From Oscheius onirici (lineage: Eukaryota > Nematoda > Chromadorea > Rhabditida > Rhabditidae), in the NCBI GenBank assembly GCA_932521025.1, contig OW051470.1, positions 8,356,501-8,420,500 of the forward strand: DNA of 64,000 bases. Reading direction: 5' to 3'. Shown here one piece after another: positions 23,401-32,774 of this stretch; position 1 is the first letter of the stretch; the number at the start of each line of letters is the position of its first letter. A program made the position numbers and the translations under genes. Below the pieces are notes generated by a model. The model was not told the origin of the DNA, searched no databases, and worked only from the letters and a program-made list of their open reading frames with translations.

Positions 23401-26400
23401 ATGGTAAGAGGAAAGAATATGTTTAAACTGCTGTAATATCGGGGAAGAATAGCCATTTTTCAAAGTATCTAAACCATTGAAAATCTAGTGAAAAGGTTGG
23501 AAGACGCGACAATGATCCCAGTTAACTTTCAGTCTGAACTAAATATACCTACGATGGAATGGTTCATGCTCTCGAGAAGCATGTTGCTCAATAAATGCCA
23601 GAAAATGTGCGTATTTTCTAACAAAAACGCATAAAAAATGTCTCTAAAACACCTACCATAAAACCTCTATTAGAAGCCCCCCCCCCTTTTCGAAAAATAC
23701 GCAATTACGTACACATTTTTTTCAGATGGAAGGAGATAATTTTCATCTTCACTATTATTTTTCCTAGATAGATATTGATGCTGGCTACCAGGGAAAAATG
23801 TAAAAACAGTTGAAAGAATTTTCCTTCAACCCGAAAAAAATGCGTACGTAATTGCGTATTTTTCGAAAGGGGGGGGGGGGGCTTCTAATAGAGGTTTTAC
23901 GGTACTAACTCTTCTTTTCTTTCAGCCCAGCTAGACGAGACCGGCTTCGACTTTGTCACTTCCTGCATCGGGGTGCTCGAAGAACGAGGTTTGTCTCCTA
24001 TTTTCAAAAACCCACAAATTTTAGGTATTCGAGAGCAAGGCCTCTACAGAAACTGCGGCGTGACGTCAAAAGTGCAAAAATTGATGCAGCTCGGTCTGGA
24101 CAAGAGGAAAGGCAGCGGCGAAAAGTTGAACGTCGGCGACGAGAACGAATGGGAGACGAAGACGATCAGCAGCGCCGTCAAGACTTTTCTCAGGTGCTTT
24201 TTTAGTCTCTGAGATACCGTAACCTTTTCTGCTCGTTTCGAGACCCTTTTGCCAAAAACTCACTAAAATTGGCTGCATATCTTGGCTGAGAATCCAATGT
24301 TCTGCGGTAAATGGGTCTCTAAAATAGAGAAAGGTTTCGCCCTGTTCAAGAAATCTATAAAACGATGAATTTTTTTAGGAATCTTCCGGAGCCGCTGATG
24401 ACTTTCGACCTGCATAGCCTATTTATCAACGCGGCCAAGATGGATGACGGCAGAACGCGGGCGGATCACATTCACTATTATGTCTACCAGCTGCCGACGG
24501 AGCACAAAAGAATGCTCGAAATTATCATCTGCCATCTGAAAAAGTGAGAGAATTTCCTTGAGTTTGAACGATTTAAAGGGCTTTTGGGGAATGCCAGAAC
24601 AATTACTGTGGACAGTCCGCAATATTCTTTAGTTCTGTATAAAAGGAAAGGCTTCAGACTTCCAGATACCGTAGTTTCCGTACTGGAATCAAGTCCTATG
24701 TATATATCGGAAGCCCTAATTCACAATAATAAAAAGATCCGATGAAAGCTGTTGTTATGAGTATTGCTTTGAAAAAGTTTCTTTGAAACAACGAAGGTAA
24801 ATAATCAGTTTTGAATAAAAAATGGTAAGGGGAACATTGCTGTGTAGGTAGATCTATGCTGGTAACTTCCAGTCGGGGGAAGGATTATTGGACGGAAAAA
24901 TAACCAAGGAAGACTGGGACGGATTCTCAGACGAGAAATTATAACCGAACTTCTTTTCTGCCAATTTTTGCCTGTTTCAAAATCCCTTCTAAAAAAGAAA
25001 TTGTAGTCGAACTTCCTTTCTGCCAATTTTTGCCTGATTTCAAGTTTCAAAAAGTCCCTTCTAAAAACGTCCATTTCAGAGTCGCCGATCACTGCAACGA
25101 GAATTTGATGACTGTCGGCAACCTCGGCGTTTGTTTCGGTCCGACTCTGCTCCGACCCAAAGAAGAAACGATGGCCGCCATAATGGACATCAAATTCTGC
25201 AATGTGGTCGTCGAAGTCCTAATTGCCAATTATGAGCAGGTAATTGGGATTCTATTGTGTTTAAATGGACCGTTTTTTAGATCTTCAACACACAGCCCCC
25301 CGCCTCGCTCACCCAGCCGTGTCCTCCTAAGCCGGACCACAACAGAACGGCAGCAGCTCACAATGAGCACGGCACACATCTTTCCTCCACAACGTAAGCT
25401 TTTTTGTGATATTTTGAAAGACAGTTGTGTTCTTATTTTGGAGAGGGGAAAAACCTGACATGAGACAAAATGGAGCATACTTTTGCTTCAATTTGTTCAA
25501 CTCGAACCTTCTCGGTTTTTCGTAGCACCTATCTTTCTGGTCGCGATCAGAACTGCTATTTTTACCATGTGATTCCCCCAAATTCCTTCTTCTTAAAATT
25601 TCCCCTGTAAAGACGAGCATTTTTCGCGAAGAATTCCGATGATTATGCTTTGTCTTACAGTCATACCCGTTAGACACGTCTATTAAAACTCCAATTTCTG
25701 GAAGGAAATGGGCATAGAACAGTTCTCCACAGCTTCCATGAATAGGCAAAAGCTTTTTTTTTCTCTCTAAATGACCCCATTTTACAGATATCGAGCACAT
25801 GTCCGTCCAACCATAGCGGCTGCTGAAAAGGACAACAACGGTCAGCAGCGGATCAGTCCAATTCCCGCCACAGCTTCTCTGACGGTCAATGTGAAGCCGA
25901 AGCCGCTGATGACGAGTTCTCCGGCCATCAAGGCCCGAAATCCGAATACTACCGTAACCGGCAGTCATGCAGCTGCAGCTACAGCTCACATTTATGACGC
26001 TGTTCCGCTAGAAAGTTTGTTTTTAAACCAACTTTAAGCTAAAACCTAGATTTAGGCATCGTGGCTGGAGCCACGAAAAAACTCGTCCAGTTACATGGCT
26101 CCGCAAGTACGTCAACAGGAGCAGCTGCTGTAACTCCGACGACACCGCCAAAACCGGCACCGAGAGTGCGAGATGACAGCTCCGATTCGTTGAATTCGAT
26201 GCAGAGTCGCGATTCGGACAGTCCAAAACCGACAGCGCCGGAGCCGAAAGGTAAAGTTTTGGCCATTTTTAAAATTCTACCAAGACTGAGAAGAGTTTTG
26301 CCTAAAAGGCGTGATAATTCTTATGAACTCAAACTGTCTATTTGTCAGTTTGTAGTCTGACAGTAGCAGCAATTGGCCCAAACGAGCCGAGTTTAACTCC

Positions 26401-27634
26401 GCTCTATTATTTTTCTTTTTTTTTCTTCAAAATATCGCTAGGATGATGAGTTTTTCAACCAATCTGGAATCTCTGCCCAAATCTTACTCTGTGTTCGATT
26501 TTGCGAAGGGCCATAGTTTTTGGCTTTGCTGTCTTCACAAGCATTCTTCCAAAGTAACAAAACTACCGTAATCCGTACTACATACTCCTAGCTGATCTGT
26601 CGTGGAAATGTAAAGTGCGTAGGCCTAATGCATGGCCATTATTTCAGCCCTCTTTTCCATTAAAACACACTCTCATTTTCAGCCAAGATGAGCACCTCCT
26701 ACGCGCCTCTCTACAATCCATTAGCCTGCGAAACGTGAGTTTTTTCTCTGTCCATTATCATTTTACGAGCGTCTGTATTAGAATCGAGTCCAAGTTGAAA
26801 AAGAGAAATAGCGGGGCCAACTTACTCTTTGGCTTGATTGAGTAAGTATGATGGGCTTTCTGTCTACGTGTTGTTTAATCATTTTCGTCTAGGAAATTTC
26901 GTGATTTTCGTCAAGATTACTGTAGTTTTTTTGTCCGCTTTATGCATGTTTTGTGGCTGTTAGTGTCCTTTTTCCTATCCTTCTCTCTTTCAGCATCCAA
27001 CGAGTTCAAAGCGTCAGCATATCCGAAAATCTCAACCATCAACCTCCAGCACGATCTGTCCCTATGTATTCGTCTTTCATGAACCCCATCAATAACCTGC
27101 AACCGAGGCAAGTCGCATGACCTCTTTCCAGCTAGCTATTTCCCAGATATTGTGAATCCTCTATCCTATTTATCCATTGGCATGATTAGCGAAGATTTGT
27201 AAAGGTTTGAAGAGATTCTTCGAGAAGAAATTGAGAACTGATCGCTGAACTATGCAAAAAACAAGCATGAAAAAAAATTTGCTGAAAGAAATTTTAAAAC
27301 TTTGACAGGTATGCTGAAACCGGAACCGGTCCTTTTTGTCATAAAGTTAGCAAAAAAAAGTTTTTCTATAAAAAGAATGTCCAAACCCCTACGAGAAAAT
27401 GTTTAATTGCTCAATTTTCAGCCGACGGGTGAAAACGCTCTACGCCTGTACTCCCGACCACGAGTCCGAGCTCTGCTTCCAGCCAGGAGTCATTATAACC
27501 AATGGTACGCCTTTTCTTGCATTTTAACAAGAAAATCTTCAGTTTATGAATCAAAAGAAGACGGCTGGCTTGTTGGGACGCTCAACGGGAAGACGGGACT
27601 GATACCGTCAAATTATGTCGAACCTTTGCCTTAA
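17418..27634 (+). CDS. GRAF: GRAF/ARHGAP26-type BAR-PH-RhoGAP-SH3 protein
   Basis: Twenty-two exons sum to 2649 nt, 882 aa: 17418-17461, 17661-17770, 18361-18456, 18498-18600, 18640-18748, 18788-18898, 18994-19128, 19170-19250, 19296-19380, 19802-19908, 19951-20185, 23926-23988, 24025-24193, 24379-24543, 25080-25239, 25281-25393, 25788-26014, 26056-26250, 26683-26734, 26994-27107, 27422-27504, 27543-27634. It starts MGLKPLEFSDC, the family signature. BAR spans about 1-230 and PH about 264-385 (DSIDKRFCFDV, MSEEDRRQWLDAMDG). RhoGAP spans about 406-591 (GIREQGLYRNCG with the arginine finger; LGVCFGPTLLRPKEE). A Ser/Pro/Thr-rich tail follows, then SH3 at 825-882 (LYACTPDHESEL...GLIPSNYVEPLP). 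The family curves membranes and inactivates Rho/Cdc42 in clathrin-independent endocytosis. The SH3 argues for GRAF over oligophrenin. Intron 20 uses a GC donor. Confidence 0.95.
17490..17620. repeat. Dispersed palindrome, copy 3, in GRAF intron 1
   Basis: The 5' arm 'taccgcaatcttttcctg...gtttcgagaccca' pairs with the 3' arm 'gagtatcaaaacgaatagg...cggttagggt'. The middle matches the other copies ('ttagctgcgtagttgggctgacgatccaa'). Confidence 0.7.
23176..23403 (+). other. Possible cassette exon between PH and RhoGAP
   Basis: A 228-nt open segment flanked by a 'ttttgacag' acceptor and a perfect ATG|GTAAGAG donor. Entry and exit phase both match the neighbouring exons (exon 11 ends and exon 12 begins in phase 1), so inclusion would insert 76 residues without a frame break. 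A second acceptor at 23239 also keeps frame and adds 55 residues, including the Ser-rich FPKGRSASFSSDPTTAG. Known GRAF proteins lack such an insert, so this is a hypothesis. Confidence 0.4.
23654..23904. mobile_element. MITE with ~55-bp inverted termini
   Basis: The left terminus 'taccataaaacctctattag' runs on through 'aagcccccccccc ttttcgaaaaatacgcaattacgtac'. The right terminus is its reverse complement, ending 'ggttttacggta'. G/C homopolymer runs of 10-13 lie at mirror positions in both arms. The inner part is about 130 bp with no coding capacity. It ends 21 bp before an exon acceptor. Confidence 0.85.
24222..24345. repeat. Dispersed palindrome, copy 4, in GRAF intron 13
   Basis: 'taccgtaaccttttctgctc' followed by 'gtttcgagaccc' pairs with 'gggtctctaaaatagagaaaggttt'. 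The centre 'ggctgcatatcttggctgagaatccaa' is shared with copies 1 and 3. It fills most of the 185-bp intron. Confidence 0.75.
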
Positions 27635-27886
27635 CAAGTTTTGAATCTCTTACCACACTTTGTTCTTTCCTATCTCCTCCTAAAAACCTCCGGATTTGTC
27701 ACTTATTCGGAGATTTTTTTTCGCGATTTTTCTCACATTCAAGTCGGGTATTTGAAGCTTAGCCAAATTTTTTCCCACACTTGCCGGTTTAATTCCCTTT
27801 TCTCATCCTGTCCGTCGAATAAGATTATAGAGCTAATTTTATTTCTGCACAAAAATAAAATGGTTTTCTCTAAAAATAGTAACAAA

Positions 27887-30427
27887 TTACCACGCCAACT
27901 GCTGACGGACATTCGTGTCTACGGCGTGGTAGTCCGTGAAAATGAGCGATTTCCAGGAGGGATTCAGGCTGGACCATTCGGCGGCGACGCGTTTCAGTTC
28001 GGCTTCATCGTTGTAGGCCAGTTGGGAGTAGAGTTGCTCGACAATCTTCAGAGCCGCGTCGCGTTCTTCGGAAGTCTCGCCACGGACTTGGCCACCGCCG
28101 TTTCCGCAGCCTGAAAAATACGTTTTCACCAAATAACTGATCATGATCAGGTCCTTGGAAACCGAAATTAATAAGAAACGAACCTCCGGGACAGGCCATG
28201 ACTTCCACGTAGTCGTAGGTAGCTTTTCCCGTCTTTAGTTTCCTCACAAGGTTCTGAATGTTTCTGAAGCCGTAGATTCGCGCAATTCGAAGCTGAACAT
28301 TTCCTGGCGGGCCGATTTCCGTCACCACGAGGTTTTTCTGCATTTGAGCCGTCCTCAGCTCCAGCGAATTCGACACGGCCAGCTTTTCGGCAATGAAATC
28401 GGCATAGCCGCCAGAAGATGTGGTTCCCGGATTGCCAATGAGCTGTCCTCGACCAAAATTTCCAAGCCAGCCTTGGGGAAGTGCTTCCATATTGAGCTGT
28501 AGTTCTGGAGATGTTTCTAATGCTGCCTCCAGCTCGCCTGAAAATTTGGTTTTTTAAGCACGGACACTACTAAATAGGAACTGAAACTTTAGACAATTTC
28601 CTGTATAAGACAGACAAATTTTACACGAAAGCACTTGCGATTGTTCTTTGTTTGTCAAAATGTCAATTTCTGCTTAATTATGCACTACTCTAAAATGTGA
28701 CAATGATGGGAAGCTCCAGCTTTTTCGTACATTTTTAGCTGAAAGATTAGCAATTGCAGAAAAGTTTGGGTGGTAATAAAATATCAAAACTCGAATGGCA
28801 AAGCAGATAAGAGCCTATTTTTGCCCGACAGTCAGCTTTCTATTAGCATTCCATTCTTTCACGTCGTGCATCGCCCATTGAACCAGCCCAAGAGTAGAAA
28901 TTGGCAAAAAGGGTCTTGAATTTAGGCGAAACGACCAGTGTGTATTTTGCAGCGATTTTCTTCGTGCTTTTATGACCTTGTGAGCTCGAAAAGCCAATGA
29001 CGGTCACAATAGTTTACAGAACTGTCAACCCAACCAAGGCTTCTACCCTTCCCGAAGGTCGGTAAATTGGTAGTAACTTGCTACGAAGTAAAGGCGTTCC
29101 TGGGAACAGGTGGGCACTGTGGAACGTTTAAAACCCCTCGCTATCTGGTCCCTCAGATGCACCCGCTAGCCAAAGGCTTGAAGACGGGAGAATGCTTCAC
29201 TTTACTTTTACAGAACTGTCTGTTTTGGTTACTGCAGCTTCTAATGCGTACTTTTTTCTTTTTCATCCTTTCAGAACAAAACTAGGTATTCAAAGGCTAT
29301 AAAAAGTACTTACCCGAACTGATGACACAATCCGTCTCCCGATACGACGTTCCCGGCACCAGAAAGTCCTCCCTTGACGCTTCTAGCTTCTTATCAAAAC
29401 AGGGCATTACGGTAGCGTGGAAGATTGAACAGGCGGACAGGTTGCTCATCTTGGCCAGGTAGTCCTTTATCAGCGCACCGTGAATGGCCTGTGGTGATCT
29501 AAAAAACGTTTTTTCTAGATATTTTTTTTTGAAAAAAGCACCTGACTCGACTAATTAACGGCGGGAGCAGTTTTCCATGCGTCTTTTCGGCATAACAGAC
29601 GAATCCGGGACAGGCTGAGGCCAATAGAGGTCGCCGTTCTTTGGAGGTTACAAATTCGTCGTAAGAGTAGAGAAGCGACAGATAGCGACCGAAGGAAGAG
29701 TCCACGACGTGGGTAACGCCTGAAATTGGGTGTTTTAAACTAAAAAGATAGGGTTTTTTGCATATAAATGATGAAAAACGAGCCTTTAGACAGAAAGAAG
29801 GCAGATATCAACTGAGCAGCACTGGAGGGACTGAGGCCGCGTTTGGCGGCTATGGAGACAACAGATTGAGGGGAGACGGTGACGACCGACAGGGCTTTGT
29901 CAACTATGCCTTCTAGGAGCCTTAAATAGAGGAAATATAAGTGTGTTGGGAAAATTTCAGCGCTTTCAGCTTAAAAACCTGGGAGATCCTTCGTTTGCCT
30001 TGAAACGAACCAATTGCGATTTTTTCTTCCACTTTCTGGCTTTTTTTAGTCGAACGCTAGGAAAAAAACAGAAAACTGACTTGTCTAGGGACTGTTCCTG
30101 AACCAGGACCGTCTCCGCGCTAGTAATGCATCCATTGCATGCCAGACAATCGTTGAGGGAGATTTTGATGGCATTCTATAAATTGTCAGTACGTTTTGAC
30201 AGCCAAAAAAGGTGAAACCTTGTCAGTTTTCGCTGTTGGAATGGATTCCTTTATTCTCAGGATGACCTCGCTCTGGATTGGCTGTTTTACGGTATTTTCT
30301 TCTAGAGGAATGATGCAGTTCTATGAATGTTTCTATTTTGGGCTAAAAATAGTGAACGAACCAAGTTCGGAGCGATAAAATCGCTAATGTTGGAAATTCG
30401 AACGACCCCACTGAAGCCTTCGTCCAT
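27887..30427 (-). CDS. oxy-4: CIAO3/NARFL, cytosolic iron-sulfur assembly (hydrogenase-like)
   Basis: Nine exons: 30427-30362, 30320-30219, 30175-30081, 30056-29979, 29920-29784, 29719-29542, 29498-29314, 28537-28184, 28110-27887; 1419 nt, 472 aa (human 476). In the cytosolic Fe-S assembly pathway it links the NBP35/CFD1 scaffold to the CIA targeting complex; C. elegans oxy-4 also affects oxygen sensitivity. Cluster ligands are all present: Cys24, the ferredoxin-like CLACNGC (66, 69, 72), and the H-cluster-type Cys in [27 protein letters not shown] and [28 protein letters not shown] is the hydrogenase-like small-domain motif, and the protein ends QQLAW, the aromatic C-terminal targeting tail of the family. 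Intron 5 (29720-29783) has a GC donor. It is convergent with the GRAF-like gene, 252 bp apart. Confidence 0.95.
28538..29313 (-). other. Intron 7 of oxy-4 (776 bp)
   Basis: The only long intron in this gene. No exon or repeat that I can support. Confidence 0.5.
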
Positions 30428-30572
30428 TTTGTTGGCTAAAATCAAAAACATATATATTTTTTTCTATTATCTCAAGGAAAAAGTACGTTAGACATCGTAG
30501 CATGCAAATACACAGCATTGTATGGAAAATTTATCACAGGTATGAGACAGACACATATTTTTTTGGGACGGA

Positions 30573-31340
30573 TTATGCAGTTTCAGCGAAGAGAGATGAC
30601 GATAATTCGAACAAATACCTGTAAACGGCGTAAACTGAGGGAAAATAGCTCAAAAACCTCGACTTGAGCTCCGTCCCGATGGTATAGAATGGGTTTGAGA
30701 TGGCCGAGCAGTAAGCAGAATGCAATTTCTTGAAAAATGCACGGAGATCTTGGTCTTTTAGCGTCAGCTGACTGATTTCGACGACGAGAATCATCAGAAT
30801 GCCTGTATTTGTCGCGTAGCCGAAACTCTAAAAGAAAAGCGATGAAAATAAGGAGAATAAAGAACCCGCCTTGAATTTTTGATCGCTGTAGAGTTGGCTG
30901 AGGAACATCTCACTCGTTTTGGGTAATTTGTCATCAACGATATCGAGGCAGCAGTGCAGAAACATCTCAACATCGTAAGCAAACCGCTGGAAGTTGTTGT
31001 TAATCGCGGAAAAGAGTCTGGTGCCCTGGAAATGGATAATATTTTATGGGAAGTAAAAAGAAGCAACTTTCTTCTATTTTGAGCTATTTTTTCCAATATT
31101 TCAATTGTGAAATGTTATTAGAACGTGTCTAGTGATGAATCTTACACTTCAGAAGCTGGAAAGAAAAATACGAAGAAATTGAGCAAGTTTTGAAGTTGTT
31201 CGTCCTCTTCTCTCTAATCGCCCGTTTACAAATGAAAATTATGCGCTTTGGATTTGTTGTGTGAGCAAGTTCTACGATCGTTGAGCAACAAGAAGACTTA
31301 CATCTTTTCCGAAAATCGCTACTGCAACTGCTCCATTCAT
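30573..31340 (-). CDS. TRAPPC2L: TRAPPC2L, TRAPP tethering-complex subunit
   Basis: Four exons: 31340-31302, 31025-30870, 30827-30658, 30618-30573; 411 nt, 136 aa (human 139). It is a sedlin-like longin-fold subunit of TRAPP, which tethers vesicles and activates Rab1/Ypt1 at the ER-Golgi interface (family knowledge). Seen: MNGAVAVAIFGKD at the first strand, CLDIVDDK, FGYATNTGILMILVVE, and LRAFFKKLHSAYCSAISNPFY, which match TRAPPC2L better than TRAPPC2 (GYVTN and NPFYNPG-type motifs). Exon 1 joins exon 2 directly with the expected number of residues. Intron 2 (30828-30869) is only 42 bp and has a GC donor. It lies 145 bp upstream of oxy-4 on the same strand and 198 bp head-to-head with SAP18. 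Confidence 0.9.
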
Positions 31341-31538
31341 CGTGCTTTGCCGACAAAAAAAAAAAGAAAACCGAAATTGAAGAAATTCAGCTTTCCCGGC
31401 AACAATCGAAAAATTACGCGGGTCCCGTAACGAATTCCACATGAGAAAAGCGACGTCGTCTAGAAGCACAAGACAGCTCCTTTTTGTTCTTTTTTTTTAC
31501 TCTTTTCCGCTTAATTGCTTCTAACAAACCGTTTTCAG
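31341..31538. promoter_or_regulatory. Compact bidirectional promoter TRAPPC2L/SAP18
   Basis: 198 bp between two start codons on opposite strands. It contains a poly-A tract and no TATA box. The SAP18 ATG follows a TTTTCAG acceptor with no gap, so part of this interval is an outron or 5' UTR intron. Confidence 0.5.
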
Positions 31539-32203
31539 ATGAGTGTAGTAGTTTCACAAGTAACCGTCAGCAACGAGAAGCCAGTCGATCGTGAAAAGGT
31601 AGCAGAATATTCGAGCTATTTGAAAAAATACCATTTTGCAGATCTGTCCACTTCTTCTGCGAGTTTTCTGCGCAAATGGCCGACACAATCCGATCAGCGA
31701 GTATGCCAGAGGCATGACTCCAGCCAATGAGCTACAAATGTACACCTGGTATGTAAATTTTGAAGATTTTTTATAGAATAATCGGTTCTAGGATGGATTG
31801 CACTCTCCGAGAGCTCACATCACTCATAAAGGAAGTAAATCTGGATGCCAGAAGACGCGGAACCACTTTTGACTTCTCTATCAGTCAGTTTTCCAAGAAT
31901 TTTATCGGAAAAAAGTTTCAGTCTCTCCAGATAAACACTACCCTCGTTTCGTTTCTCGCGACATCGGCATCACACAGAACGGTCAGCGCGGCGTTGACGA
32001 CACGAAAACTGTTAGTTTCACCTATCTTGAGCTTTAAAATCCCACAATTTCAGCTTCAAATGTGCAAATTCGAGGTGGGCGACTTTGTCGATGTGGCCAT
32101 CACGATGCCGGGACAGGGCGGCGGACCGGGTGGTCGTCGCTTCAACAACCATTTCGAGCGTGGCGGTCGTCGCAGTCCTCCTCGCGATCGTGACCGCTAC
32201 TAA
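31539..32203 (+). CDS. SAP18: SAP18, Sin3/ASAP complex subunit
   Basis: Five exons: 31539-31598, 31642-31748, 31792-31883, 31922-32010, 32054-32203; 498 nt, 165 aa (human 153). The ubiquitin-like SAP18 fold acts in the Sin3-HDAC corepressor and, with RNPS1 and Acinus, in the ASAP splicing complex. Matching blocks are EKPVDREKICPLLLRVF, MYTWMDCTLRELTSLIKEV, ARRRGTTFDFSI, RFVSRDIGITQNGQRGVDDT and FEVGDFVDVAITMP. The C-terminus is extended and rich in Gly/Arg (RRFNNHFERGGRR), ending RDRDRY. All introns are 38-43 bp. Confidence 0.95.
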
Positions 32204-32774
32204 AAGGGACAAAAACCGTTGTGTTCATACATTGTTCTCTCTCCCATTTTGGTATTATTATTGGTCTCGTAATTATAACCATAAACCTCTTCAACAGGTC
32301 TTTCAACTGAAGAAATGGGTTGTTTTTACCCATTTTATATCTTTTACAACGAAAAATCGAAGTGATAAGGTCTCAAACATGATGGTAGTCTTGTTTGGGA
32401 TAGACAAATCCTTCCGAAGACTATGAATCGAATTTTTTTTTCAGTAAAAAACAAAATTTTCTGCAGCCCAGCTTAGAACTGATAAACGAGCTCCATTTTT
32501 CTTTCAGAAACATCAACTTTTGCTCGGCTATTTTTCCAGATTTGACACCAAATGTACGAGCTTTTTTGCCGCTTGTTTACACTCTTCTATCAAAATATTA
32601 ATAAACCTCTAGAAAAATCACTGCTTTTCCATTCATTTGCATAATTTTTGATCAAATTTGTCTGCTGAAGGGATCAAACAGTTTGGTGGCTCAAAAGCTC
32701 TGTAATTCCTAGTTTTTGTCTTCGCCCTTGTTTTCACCACCATTTCTTCAAAAAGCAAAAAGCATTTTCAGCAA
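32204..32774. other. Intergenic, SAP18 to TMUB-like
   Basis: Same-strand interval of 571 bp holding the SAP18 3' UTR. No coding feature is seen. Confidence 0.45.

Larger units (their letters stand above)
20186..23925 (+). other. 3.7-kb intron 11 of the GRAF-like gene
   Basis: It separates the PH and RhoGAP coding exons and is the longest intron of the gene. It holds a possible cassette exon (23176-23403), a MITE (23654-23904), a CT-repeat near 20932, and no other gene I can support. Confidence 0.6.
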
